A stretch of 64,000 nucleotides of DNA from Phlebopus portentosus (taxonomy: Eukaryota; Basidiomycota; Agaricomycetes; Boletales; Boletinellaceae), in assembly GCA_037892935.1 (NCBI GenBank), contig JAYXKI010000016.1:744001-808000 (forward strand), written 5' to 3'. Below, one piece after another: positions 47,192 through 59,129 of the stretch (within the stretch, counting starts at the first letter, position 1; each line of letters starts with the position of its first letter). The notes below the pieces were generated by a model. That model had not been told where the DNA came from. It did not search any database and was given only the letters and a program-made list of their open reading frames with translations. Made by a program: the position numbers and the translations under genes.

Positions 47192-47315
47192 ACACTCGAG
47201 ACTTGGCCCGTCCTTTGCCCATCCCATCGGACTTCACTCCGTACTCTCAAGATCAAGACAAGACACTCTTACCCTCTGTTCACGACTACTTACGACTACG
47301 TCCACCGCTAACACG

Positions 47316-47829
47316 ATGATCTCCTCAATGTCGCGCATCTACTTCCTCTTCTTCTCCTTTGTCATCACTCTCGTCTCGCTTGTCAGCGCCCTGCCCGTCG
47401 ACCGCCGAGACGTCTGGGTTCCACCTATCACCAGTCCGACTGAGGGCACCATTTGGACGATCGGTAACCTCGTCAACGTCACATGGGATACGTCGACAAA
47501 GCCTGACCAGGTCACTAACCTCTCGGCCGCGTCCAACTGCGCAAGGATGGACACACTTCATGTACGTTTTTGCTTCCTTCATCTTACTTCTTTGTGACTG
47601 ACCGATTGTGACTATTGTAGCGGACGTCCTTGCGGAGGGGTTCAACCTCACAGACGGATCCGTGGAGATCACCGTACCCGATGTCACACCTGACTTCGGA
47701 TACCAGGTAGTCCGTAAGTGTTCTCGACTTCCATCTTGATAGGAAAGCAAGACAACGATTCTGACATCTGAACCAGTCTTCGGCGACTCCGGCAACTTCA
47801 GTCCCGAGTTCGAAATCGTGGCTGCATGA
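47316..47829 (+). CDS. Small secreted protein, Kre9/Knh1-like cell-wall family, member A; one-base frame break
   Basis: About 125 residues. The signal peptide SRIYFLFFSFVITLVSLVSAL is followed by a Kex2-like site DRR. Next is VWVPPITSPTEGTIWTIGNL and VNVTWDTSTKPDQVTN, the N-terminal sandwich of the Kre9/Knh1-type Ser-Thr-rich membrane-anchored family. It continues RVQLRKDGHTS, DVLAEGFNLTDGSVEITVP and LFGDSGNFSPEFEIVAA-stop. Two introns fit. Between VTN and GRVQLRK the frame slips by one base near 47519 (AACCT instead of AACCCT); the paralogue at 55962-56495 reads ITNPVGSIQLRK without a break. There is no GPI signal or Ser/Thr tail, so it is probably a free extracellular or wall-associated protein. 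The role is unknown. Confidence 0.82.
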
Positions 47830-48492
47830 GGGCCATTCATTTATCTCTTTAGACCAAGGCAGGCCTCTTCGGCATGTGGGTTGAAGAAGGTCCTCACTCT
47901 GACATTGTGACGAGCACCGCTATTGAACTTGAAGAACGACTCTTCTCATTGAAAACGAATGATTATCACTATCACGGACTATCCACGGACCTTCATCCTC
48001 ACTTCACGCCTCGGACTTTTCTATACATACAGAAAGGGACTTTTCTTCATGCTTTTGACCCCCGGACTTTACTCAACCATCATCCACTCATCGCACATAC
48101 ACCATTTAGTAGTAATCACTGAAAAATCTCGAGATGATGATGTACGTTTGTCTGTATTATTACATAGTGTTCTGCTTCCCGTGTTGTGCATAGTATTACC
48201 AGTGTAGGAGTATCGAGTTTGTGTGAAGTGTCGACAGACACGTTACTCTAATTTCATTTAATCTTGCATTTCGTGCTGTGCTGGAGGCTCAAGATCAAAG
48301 GGACTGACTATGGGCGTCTGAAGAAAGCGAGACAGCGGTTCGTATGCAAGCAAGCTGAAGGTAGGTAACAAGATGCCCTTTTAAGAACCTACGATCATAC
48401 GGTGTATATATACACGTATTGCAGTCGTTCAAGAAATTCAGCCGCAAGCATCTAGACAACAGCAGGAATGCCAACCCATCTAACAAGCCATT
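47830..48492. other. Convergent 3' intergenic region
   Basis: About 0.66 kb between family member A (plus) and the MFS transporter gene (minus). Frames at 47874-48207 are overlapping and motif-free. No gene is supported. Confidence 0.5.
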
Positions 48493-51196
48493 TTAATGCG
48501 CAAGACCCGCCGCGCCGTCTCCTCTCCGCCGATCATCCTCTTCTACACGTAACATCAAAGTACAAAGTCCGGCGATGACAAACACAACAACACTTGTGTA
48601 GACCGGAAGAGAGCGCGAGATGACGAGAAGTGCTCCTCCTAGAACTGGAGCTATCATGCCACCACTGAAAATATGCATGTGATGAGATCGGAAGGTACTG
48701 AAAGGAAGATGAGATGTGAATACGTACATTCGAGATAAGGCAGACGCTGTTCCCGTCGCCGTTCCTCGCACTATTTAACGTAATGAGAATTCATCGTACA
48801 CACGCACCGCGACTGAAGAAATCCTTACCTGCGGTGTCAAATATCTCTGGTGTCCAGCTTAGCAACTCAATTAGTATATATTGATCCGCTTGGTATTACG
48901 ATCGCATGCTTACCCGTACAAAACTGCCCACATCGTCTGCAAAATAAAGGTGGGTTAGAAACGGACGTAAGGCCGGTACTATTCAGACATACCGTTGAAC
49001 TCAGACTGATGCCGATCGTGGTGACTCGCACAAAGAATGAGCTCTCGGAGTAAATGAAGAAAACGCAAAATGCAGCAGTCACGAAAGTACTGCCGGCAAG
49101 CGACCATCTCCTTCCAAAGGATGACTCAATCATATACGCGCCAATCTACGCGTTATCTATTATGAGGACGAAAGACGAAATATATTGGTGAACGACGTAC
49201 GAGAGCACCAGGGCATCCGCCAATGGTGAATATCACCACGTCCCACATAGTTTCTTCAAGTGATTTCGGAGATTCGTCGGTTCGGCCTCCAGTATTCATC
49301 TCCAGCATTTTAGGTAGAAACACATTAAACATCGTATACGCTGATGAAACAGACAATCAAAAGACACATCATCTCTACACGAATGAGACTCACCAAGTGA
49401 CATAGAACACCACATCGCCCAGACCAACAACGTCGTATATCGCCATTCGGGTCCCAGCACGACACTGAGCTTGTCCAACCACGCCCAGAGCGGCTTGCGG
49501 ACTCGGCGAGGCAGAGCCCAGTACACCTTCGCTTTTGCTTCATAGAAGCTGGAACGTCGTGAATGTCTTCGAACGGAAGGCCGTTCATTCCGAGAAGACA
49601 TGGGGCTTTCTTCCTCCTTAACTTCCGGAGAACGAGTGATATTAGGAGGATATGCTTCTATGTCTAATCGAGGAGGGACCTCCGACGCCGGAGTCACAAA
49701 ACTATGTGAATCCAACGGAACGTCAGATGATCCAGTCGAATCATAGTGAGTTCTCTCTGGGAAGGGTGACGAAGGCTTAGGTGTGCTGGTCGGATTATCG
49801 GAAGCAAGTGGCTCTCTCTCGCTTGACAATTCAGGTTGTCGTTCTTCATCAGCATTGGCATCGAATACGATTCTTACATCCTCTCTTGTGCGTCCCGCAT
49901 TTCGAGGGATGAAAGGTGCTTGCTCTTCGCTTTGAGGCTCCGCTACGGTATGGTGATCGTGCACGTCTTCTAAAGCCAGGGATAGTTCGGATCCATTATA
50001 ACGAGATATTTTTCGGAGGTTCACTAAAGCTTCTTCGTGTCTCCCAGCATGAACAAGGTACCTTGGAGACTCGTGCAGTCGGAAGAAGACGATTCGCGCC
50101 AGAAAGAATGATAAAGTCTAGGCCATTAAGAGTAAAATTAGGTGAAATCAGCACTTGTATGAACTTAATTACGTACGATTAGACCAATAGCGATAAGCAA
50201 GTATTGCCAGCCCCTGTTCATCGTCTCGACATCGCAAGGCGGGCCAGCTTCTGTTTTGGATGGACATGAATGTCCGGGAATGATTATGATTCCCATTATA
50301 GCGGAAAGCACTGAACCAAAGGAGAAGAAAACAGAAAGCGCTGTGACTAGATACTGCTTTCCTTTTGGCATATGTTCTAGCAAAAGCGTACCATCCGTCG
50401 GCATGGAACCCTACTTTAATCATTAGATAGCCCAGGTATTTCTTGAGTATTTTAACTTACACCGACGGATGTCCAAGGAAGAATAACGCTATGCACAGTA
50501 TTGAGAATGAAGGTGCGTAACTCGCCGCGAGGCCGAAAAGAGCAGTAAAGAACAACGTGAGGTTAAAGGCAGTGCTTCGACCGAGTAAGTCGGAACCTTT
50601 GCGAAGGCTGTGAGCTTGACAACAGTTTGAAGAATAACAAAGTCCTACATGAACCCCATCCCACGGCACCAATCATCATTCCAGCAAACATGGACGAAGA
50701 AAGGTATCCAATGCTGCCATCTGGCACTAGTAGTTACTGTTAGAATAAGTTGTGACGAGGTAGAGTTCCCCTTACCGTCAAAGTGCTGTTGGACTCTGGG
50801 TAGAATGATTGCGATGGTTTGTATCCACATCTGTCGTACATTGTTATGCTCTGTATCAGTACGCCTACAAGCTTACCAACATTATCTGCTAGCCAGCCTA
50901 GAGAACATGGGATAAGTCGATACTATTCGACGTTCAAAGATTGATGAGAATACTTACCGAAACCACATAAGGCGAGCAATGCCCATTGATAAGTTCCTGC
51001 ACGCGACACTCAGTCTCGCCAATAACCAACCCAGAGACGGCGCACGGGACGTACCCATTCCAATACGATCTATTGTCCGGTCAAGAGGTGTCCTTCTATC
51101 CATCTCTTGGCCCTCGGCATCATCATCGTTTCCAAGCACGTCCTCGAAGTAATCCTCCGCAAGTAGGGTCGACATGCGTGGTGTTATGGAAGCCAT
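48493..51196 (-). CDS. Major facilitator superfamily transporter (SVOP/SV2-like), one-base frame break
   Basis: Twelve-helix secondary transporter, substrate unknown. It starts MASITPRMSTLLAEDYFEDV with DRTIDRIGMGTYQW, a typical N terminus of the SVOP-like group. The motif region is MFAGMMIGAVGWGSCSDLLGRS (loop 2-3 D-x-x-GR), then LFFLGTSVGGSMPTDGTLLLEHMP and LHESPRYLVHAGRHEEAL. A cytosolic loop of about 150 residues, Ser/Pro/Glu-rich, lies between the two halves, before the second half (FNVFLPKMLEM, IGAYMIESSFGRRW, YGWTPEIFDTVRGTATG). It ends DGAAGLAH-stop. Many introns fit. Between FFLG and TSVGG the frame is off by one at a GG pair (50473-50474). Confidence 0.87.
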
Positions 51197-51885
51197 GACT
51201 CTTGCCTCGGACTTGAAACGGAGTTCTTGCAATGTCAGCGACGTGAAGAATTTTCCCACCCAGACAGAGAGTTGACATGCTTACAGAGGAGGTACGAGTT
51301 GTAGTAAGCCGGTTCACCAATCCTCTGCACCATCAGGCGAGAGATAATGAGATTGGTTTGTAGTCGGCGAATAGGATGATTCGAGTCGTATTATAACGCC
51401 GTTTCGTTCCAGCGAAATCAATCGCTCAAGTTCTTTATTATGTTTACAATCTTGGCTAGGCTGGCGCGATGCTAGACGGGCAGTAGACGGTCGTTACCAC
51501 CAGAGGTGTGGGGAGGAGAGCATTCCATTCCAGTCTTTGCTTTGTAAGCAAACCAATAAGGGCGCGCAAAAAAATCAATTGAAAAATGCCGCTTTTTGCG
51601 CAACTCCTTCCTGCACAACATCCAGGAGTTACATGGATGCGTCAATCGCCTATATCAGACCAGTATAACGAGGATAATGGAACCTATAAGTAATCCCAAG
51701 AGTCTATCACAGAAGGTTCCGTGTGACAAAATTTCTCTGTGACTATTCGTGACTTTTATGTGCAGAGTCCCGGTCACGCTCGCTTTATGATTCGCGACGC
51801 GATCGGCACCCGGAAAGCAGCTCAGCGCTTCTTCAGAAGTTCTCATTAGCACTTTCACGCCAGCACACTGAACTCGCTACTCAGC
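51197..51885. other. Divergent promoter region
   Basis: About 0.7 kb between the MFS start (minus) and the Avl9 start (plus). An upstream minus-strand frame reaches 51320 (MVNRLTTTRTSS) and could be a non-conserved leader or 5' UTR. No further gene or repeat was seen. Confidence 0.45.
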
Positions 51886-54800
51886 ATGTCCGGACTACGC
51901 CTTTCACCATCGCCTTCACCTAGACGTCCTGACTTTGGTCGCGATGATTCCGACAACGAGCTTTCTGATCAGGGATCACAGCGTTCAATATCGCTTTCTT
52001 CACCTAGAGACTCGGTACATTCCCGACGTGATTCACGCGCAGAGACGACATTGATTGCGGCTCAGCCAAACACACCGACAGTCGCAGACTTTCACGTGCC
52101 CGATAGCCACGAAAAGGGGAGACCTGGAACGATTGATACGGTGGATACCGAGTCGACCGACATGAAAGAACAAGTAACCACACCGTCCAGTTCGAGCCTG
52201 AGCCATGACGAGACCCGGAGAAGCTCTCAAACTTCCCTTACAACCTCTTCTATCAAATATCCTCCTACGCAAGCAATGTATGAGACTGACACTGCGTCTA
52301 TGGTTTCTTATTCGTCTGCATCTTCACGAAAAGCGCGTCCAGAATCGAAACTCATCGAACCACCTATTGGACCGATAGTGCCTGGCGTTGCCCTCATTGA
52401 CTTCAATCACCTGGTAAGTCACTCTGCCTTCATCTAAGCTTTTCGCTAATATCGGAGTTATCGGAAGGTTGGGCCAAAGATCGAATTCAGTGATGGTGCT
52501 TTGTTTGATGATGAACACTTGGCTGCAATCTTGCCTTTCCTTGCCTTACCTGATGGCGCTCATCTTGTGAGCTTAGTTCTCCCCTTTTCGTAAATTACTC
52601 ATACTCGCTCCAGAGCAGCGTAGACTACTCATACTTTCATCTCGTTCCTGCTTCACCGCATCCAGCGACCATCTTTGGGATTTCCTGTAATCGTCAGATC
52701 AGAACTTCCGACCTCCTTGTCAAAGACGAAGATGTTACTCGATCAACAGTTCAGAAAGCTGTCGTTATCCTTGCTTCAAAGCCGGTCTTTGGTGCTATTC
52801 GTGACAGGCTAGGCGTTGTTACGCAGGCTCTATTCAGTCAAAGGTGGAGATCCTTTCCGGAGAACTTTGGCAGCTAACTAATTTCTATACAGAGACTTCC
52901 GGGAAACTGGTATCCTTATTGATTTCAAAACTTCCCTTGAAATGTCATTACGCAACCAGCTCACCGAGAGCGCATTATACATGGGTAACTTTGGTTCTCT
53001 TGCTTGTTGAGTGAGCCATCGGCTAATAGTGACTTTATTAGGCACTAATTTGTGTGTAACAACGACACTATATTGATTCTATTCTCATTCTTCGTCTAGA
53101 CGGGAACTTGTTCATAAGTTCCGAACTCGGACTTTGCTCTTGTTAAAATCTCTTATTCTTCAGAAACGGGTCCGTGTCAATTCCCCGCATGACAGCAAGC
53201 TTCTTCCTAACGATAATGTATAGATTATGTTTTATGGTCACCCCGTAGAAACGCTTTGCACATACCAATATTCCCTGATTTCATTGATACCCGGTAAGTT
53301 CTCCTAGAATTAATAAACGACCCTTGTTACAGTCCATTCACAAATATCACAGGACTTTTGCAGAATCTTGATGATTGCGGTTCTCCTCCACTAGCTTCAC
53401 GAGCACTTACTCTATCACCACCGACCTCACTTAAAACCAGCGATAGAAAAAGTTTAATGGCATATCTCGGCCTTCCGTTAGATATTTTCGGGAAGGTGAG
53501 CTTATAAGTTTATGCTAGAACACAGCTAATGCTCTATTAGGATGCTTTCTTCCAGCCATATCTTCCTCTGCAACAAGTTGATCTCATAAAGGACACACAA
53601 AGTTATCTTTGCGGCAGTACCAATACAATCGTTACCCAGCACAAGGAAATTGATCTCCTTATAAATGTGAGTTGGTCTACGAGGCATTCGGAACTTATCA
53701 CGCTGACATTCATACAATAGATTGAGACCAACACTTTCGAGTTCCGAGATCCACAACTGGAGCGTCTTGTGGCATTGACTCCGGCTGACCGAAAATGGAT
53801 GGATGATATCGTGAAAGATGTCAACGAAGGATGGAACGACACCGATCCTAACCGTTCTTCGACCATGCAGTAATTATCTTCCTCTCATCCGACTCAAACG
53901 GAAGCTTATTGAAACATATTGTTCCTCAGATTCAAAGGCAGCGATGACTACATTCGGACGAAGGTTTGAGCGTCAATTGTTGATGTAGGATGGATATTGA
54001 CTCCGATTGCGCAGTTCGAGGAATACGTCAGCGCTGCCTTGGCGTCGGTCAAATACGCCGATTTTCTGACAAAGAGCTCGCGATCAGACGTTGTCATCAC
54101 AGGAGCTGGTAAAACAATCTTGAATAAATTTTTAAACTTCACAGATTGACTAAACGTTGCTCAGATGGCGGCGACGCAAACTCTTTCCAAGACTTCAACC
54201 CTCAATGGATTGCAGAGTTCCGCCGGACAAATGCCTTCGAAGTCTGGAATCGCATTACAGACCCTATGATCTTCGACATAATCGAAGCCCGGCACCCTTG
54301 TTCTGGGAAACCAAGCGTAGTCGAGGATATAGGTCTCCGTCTGCAAGAAGGTTTACAAGATCTGCATATTCAAGAGCAGTTGACACCTGCGCGTGAAGCG
54401 ATTTCTCGGACATTTGCAACGAGCTCGACCAACTTCCTGAAGGCCGTTGAAGGAGTTCGTGGACGCTGGGCGCAGCGCTCGACGAGTTCCCTATCATCTA
54501 CAGAAACAGGAACTATCTCAAGTACACCGATTGAGATCTCTCGCTCCGAAGCCGATCTTTCAAAGGCCGCTTCCAGTGGGGACGCAACAACAAACTCGGG
54601 AACGAAGAGCACACGCTCCTCGACATTTTCGACATTCTCACAGTCCGGGACCGGTTTGAGATCTTTGTCTTTATCAAAGAACAGCCCTCCGCAACAGCCG
54701 TCATCTGCGTCGACTGTCGCTACTGATGCCAAAGCGACGATCGGGGCATGGGGATCGAGTATCGGATCTTTCATCTCGCAACGGACAGCCCGACTATCTG

Positions 54801-55204
54801 CTGCGCGTACCGATAGTGTATCGAGTGCGTCAAGTGTGCCTGGCCAGAGTAGTGCGACGAGCCCACAGACTGAAAAGTCGTTGGTGGAGAGTTCGACTAG
54901 CACGTCTCACAATGTTGAAGGTGCAGTGCATGGACAAGGGAATGGCAGCGCTGGCGATGGCAATGACACCACAACCGCGTCGACGCCATTAAGTAGCCTG
55001 TTCTCCTCCTGGTCGTTCGGTAAGAACGCACCTGCAAAGCCCGGATCACCTCAACTGCCTCCAATACAAAATGAGACTTTGAAAGGACCGATTGGGGACG
55101 GTGACGGCCCGTCTTTTCAGCCTCGGAACCTGGGTGAATTTGAACCGCCTCGAAGTCCGAGTGTACGGAGCAATGATGATGTCCAACCCGGGATGGCGCT
55201 GTGA
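51886..55204 (+). CDS. AVL9: Avl9-family DENN protein (late secretory pathway)
   Basis: Avl9 is a DENN-type protein acting in exocytic transport at the late Golgi. The N-terminal 160 residues are Ser-rich and disordered. Then come VALIDFNHLVGPKIEFSD, FLALPDGAHL, VDYSYFHLVPA, TIFGISCNRQIRTSDLL, DVTRSTVQKAVVILASKPVFG, LGVVTQALFSQRDF, ESALYMGTNLRELVHKF, KRVMFYGHPVETLCTYQYSLISLIPGLL and DFNPQWIAEFRRTNAFEVWN. These are the Avl9 signatures in order. The C-terminal third is Ser/Thr-rich with WGSSIGSFISQRTARLSA and SLFSSWSFGKN. About twelve introns restore frame, including one 10-nt micro-exon at 53042-53051 that supplies GTN of MGTNLRELV. No defect seen. Confidence 0.93.
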
Positions 55205-55961
55205 TCATCTATGTTCGACATGCTGGTTGTCGGTATTGTATGTACTTTACACGGATTCGTCGCACTGTCGACCGGACTTGCTCGTATCAGCATCTTAATG
55301 AAATATGGAGTTCGAGAGAAGATTAAATAGAATATGGATGAGTTGAATATATAACGCGCGACGAATCCAGCATTGTAGACTTTTGCAGCAAGTTGCCTAT
55401 CGCTGGGACTTGGAGGAATTCAGGAGGTCGCCCGTTACGGAATATTCCAAAATGAGCGTTATCAGCACCGTCCCGTTATTCGGTAGCGATGTTGAAAGAG
55501 GGGCTTGGATACCGATCGTATCTGAAGATTGTCCGTTTCAGCTATTGCTGTTGATTCCACCGCATGTTCTCTATTATCTGACAGGCTTGTAGCTTGCAAA
55601 ACAGACAGACGGAAGTATGAGAGCTATACGTAAAAGCTTCAGGTGAATGACGTGGTATTCAAGATTTGTCTATATTCTATTCTATACAGTAGTACTAGTA
55701 CATTGTAAAGCATCCCTATCAATGTCTATATTTTGTTCAAGAGAGAAGTTCAAGTGATACAGACGTTAGAAAAGTACACACGCACAGGATTCGTATGACA
55801 GTTAATAATGGTAAAAAAAAGGGCAGAATTGTCATCATGCCAAAGAAAATAGAGAACCTCCGGTGAAAAGTGTTAAACCGACCCGATATCTTGAAGCCAG
55901 ACCATGTATCACCTATGTTAAGCCAAGAGCGGAACCAACAATGATCGTCTTGCTTCCAGAA
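55205..55961. other. Convergent 3' intergenic region
   Basis: About 0.76 kb between the Avl9 gene (plus) and secreted family member B (minus). It is AT-rich near 55640-55860, with short A-runs fitting 3' UTR sequence. No gene is supported. Confidence 0.5.
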
Positions 55962-56495
55962 TCAGTCGCCTTCAGAGGCAATGATGAACTCCGGGCTGAA
56001 GTTACCCGAGTCACCGAAGACTTCAAAAGACACAAGTCAACAGTTAATCCAGATCTCGATGTCCACATGAACATGCACTTACGGACAATCTGGTACCCAC
56101 AGCCAGGCGTGACCTCAGGTACCGTTATCTCAACACGACCGTCGGTCAGTTGGAAGCCCTCTTGAAGGACATCGGCTAGTAATTTCGTTTCATCAATCCA
56201 CAATGCCTTTAGAACGAAAGACACAAGTTATCCGTTGAAGAATTTACTTACGGAAAGTTGAGCCACTTTTGCGTAGCTGTATACTTCCAACAGGATTCGT
56301 AATCTGCTCGGGTTGCGACGACGTATCCCAAGTGACATTGTGTCGATAGCCCGTTTTCCAAACGATGTTCGCGCGTGGATACAGGATCTGTGGCACCCAG
56401 ACGTCCCGACGTTCCACAGATGGCGATGCCCTTGTGAACGAGAAAAGTGCTGCAGAGCTAGTGATGATAGTAGTAAGAGCACGCAGAGAGAACAT
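55962..56495 (-). CDS. Small secreted protein, Kre9/Knh1-like cell-wall family, member B
   Basis: Paralogue of the gene at 47316-47829. The signal peptide MFSLRALTTIITSSAALFSF is followed by SVERR (Kex2-like) and DVWVPQILYPRANIVWKTGY. Then come HNVTWDTSSQPEQITNPVGS, IQLRKSGSTF, DVLQEGFQLTDGRVEITVPE and LFGDSGNFSPEFIIASEGD-stop. Intron positions are the same as in member A: one before DVL, one before LFGDSG. The best acceptor for the first is TTACTAG|CC, which keeps the alignment with member A. The frame is intact here, making it the reference for the break in member A. Function is unknown; the family is linked to beta-1,6-glucan assembly in yeast, but these are much shorter. Confidence 0.85.
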
Positions 56496-56601
56496 CGTGG
56501 ATTGGCGGTTAGATGTGAGTTGGGAGAAGGGCAAAGGCGAGTCTCGAAGAGGGAGGTCTCCAGATCCTTTTGGAATGGAGTCCATTCAATACCAGACCAT
56601 C

Positions 56602-56608
56602 CTTTATA
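56602..56608 (-). promoter_or_regulatory. TATA box of secreted family member B
   Basis: Reads TATAAAG on the minus strand, about 107 bp upstream of the ATG at 56495, matching the TATA-driven layout of member A. Confidence 0.5.
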
Positions 56609-57490
56609 GTTTCATTTCGCTGCTGGTGAGATAAGGGGTCACCTCGCGCCGGAATATACCCACAGTTTGGGATAGTCTCGTTGAATCGGCAGTTACAAGT
56701 CGTGTGGTCTGCGCTTCTATAGACCACATACGCGTACTGTAATTAAAGGCTAGAGCGCATGGACTAGCCTTCTTGCGGAACTTTTCCGGCGGCGGCAACG
56801 CGATGAACGGATAAGAAACCAAGACCAGCTTTGTCCAGCATCCAAGCCGGGGCTTCGATAAGTTACTGTACAGTATAATCATTGATCGAAGCTGTACAAG
56901 AACGCAGTTCATTATAACAGAGCACCCAGACTGAGATTGAATGATCCAGAAGACAGGAACCCGTCTCTCCGGGCTCTATCGCCACGAATGGCGCTCCCGT
57001 GGCACAACAATTCTGGATGCAACTGTTTTAGTACGTACTTTGCTCATCGGTTTCGATACGGTGTTATTCGCCACAAAGTTCAGCTCCTGGGGTTCGTTTG
57101 TAAAAAAGCCAGTCCGCCGAAGAGATAACAAGTCATGATGCTGCCATTTCGCAGAGCTGTTGTTTCACGATGTGAACCAGGCTGAGACATTGAAACGACA
57201 TAGCCAGTACAGAACAGGGTTATTCCATAAATGACCGGTAGCGACGTTCCCCTTACCAGATAAGCATAGCATCGTCCCGGGAAAGACTGAAAGTACTGTG
57301 GTGCTCATGAAGTAGTCACAGATGTGGATGGATGTTGAAAGTCTGAAAGAATCAAAAAAACGGCAACTTCCTTTGAAAATTCTTTGATGATCACGAAAGA
57401 GGAACCTAGTTCTCAGGCTTCTCAAACTCTAAATTTCCCATGAACACTCACAGGCGTTGAGGACGAGCTCAACATTTACCAATATCCACG
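56609..57490. other. Divergent intergenic region
   Basis: About 0.9 kb between family member B (minus) and eIF3e (plus). A plus-strand pair of frames at 56937-57138 shows no motif. The eIF3e promoter should lie in the right part; no TATA box was evident. Confidence 0.45.
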
Positions 57491-59129
57491 ATGGCCGAAT
57501 ACGACTTAACGAAGACAATAATCCCTTATCTAGATCGCCACCTTGCTTTTCCCCTCCTTGCTCATTTAACAGAAACAGTGCTTTTCCCAGAGGACCAAGT
57601 CCATGCAGCGCAGTATGAACTTGCGAAGGGCACGAACATGGTCGACTACTGTGTCGCATTGTTTGAGCAGCTTTATCCTGATCAGGAGATACCTGATGGT
57701 GCGTTTTGGATGCTTCGTTGATTGGTACTACAAATGTCTGATGCAGAAGATCGAATTGTGTTATCCGCATGCAGAATTTGCGAGGAAGCGAGAAAACGCC
57801 GTCTCGACGAATGAGCGGTTAGAACAGGAGGCCCAGGCTGTACTGGATGTGATTGAAAATCCTGATGTTGCGCAGGCCCTGCGACAAGACAAGATGCAGA
57901 ATTTGCAGTACTTAAAGGATCATTATAACGTATGTCAAGTCTGGTTAACGGTACTCTTTAAACGAGACACATTGACGTTGGTTGTAACAGCTCACGCTAG
58001 AACAAATCAATGCGCTCTATCACTTCGGCCAATTCCAGTACTCGTATGGGAACTACAGTGGTGCTACGGATTATCTATACCACTTCCGCGTCCTCTCGAC
58101 GGACAATGATCTAAATCTCTCCGCGCTCTGGGGAAAACTCGCCTCGGACATCCTAACAGGAAAATGGGACACCGCTCTTGAGCAGCTCAACGAACTGCGG
58201 GAAATCATCGACTCTCGGTCACCTCCGCCTTCGTTAACAGCATCTGCTGAAGGCGCTATGCTCAGTCAGTTGCAAGCACGCACTTGGCTGCTGCATTGGT
58301 CGTTATTCGTGTATTTCAACCACTCACAGGGACGCACACAGCTTCTTGAAACCTTCCTCGCTCCCTCATACCTCAATACCATCCAAAACGCGTGTCCGTG
58401 GATACTGCGATATCTCGCTACTGCTGCAGTGCTCTCCCGCAAAGCCAGCGCCGCGGGCGGGTCGACTTCCTCTCGCGTGCGTCACTCGTTAAAGGAAATC
58501 GTCAAAGTCGTTCAGACAGAGGAATACCAATACTCAGATCCAATCACCAAATTCCTGAAAGAACTTTATCTAGAATTCGACTTTGAGGCGGCACAGCGAG
58601 AGTTGACGACGGCAGTTCACGTGGTTGAGAATGATTTCTTCCTACAGGAGTTCAAGGATGACTTCTTGGATAATGCGCGGTATTTGATTAGCGAGGCGTA
58701 CTGCCGGATTCACCACAAGATCGATATTGCGTGAGTTTCGTTTCTTTATTATCTGAAGGGTACTGTTTGAACATTGTACTTTAGTGACCTATCTGAACGC
58801 CTTAACCTCTCGCGAGACGAAGGCGAAAAATGGATTGTCAACCTCATTCGCGAAACCCGAATGGGCGCAGATGCCAAAATTGACCTTGAGAAGGTTCGTA
58901 TATTTTGCTGCTTTGCAATGCCATTCTAACACTATTATTCTCGCTTCAACAGAATATCATCGAGATCAACCGCCCACCAGTACCCGTATACCAGAACGTC
59001 ATCGAGAAGACACGCGGCCTAGCATTCCGCACGCAAGCCATAGGTGCAGCGATAGAGAAAACCGTGTTGGAGAAGTCTGCACAAGGTGCTGCTGAGGCAC
59101 AGCCTGCTGTTGTTGAAGGCGCTCGATGA
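57491..59129 (+). CDS. Eukaryotic translation initiation factor 3 subunit E (Int6)
   Basis: Core PCI subunit of eIF3, also tied to the proteasome and nonsense-mediated decay. It begins [20 protein letters not shown], almost as in human eIF3e, then [20 protein letters not shown]. After an intron (about 57699-57772) [20 protein letters not shown] follows. Next are [53 protein letters not shown] and [19 protein letters not shown]. Later come [35 protein letters not shown], the PCI winged helix ([33 protein letters not shown]) and [18 protein letters not shown]. It ends [17 protein letters not shown]. All four introns restore frame. About 450 residues, typical for the family. Fungi vary in whether they keep this subunit; baker's yeast lacks it. 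Confidence 0.95.

Noticed and set aside
7699..57772. Apparent stop or frame change in eIF3e after [12 protein letters not shown]
   Set aside because: An intron (GTGCGT...GCATGCAG, about 57699-57772) joins PD to EFARKRE exactly as in the family, so there is no frameshift.
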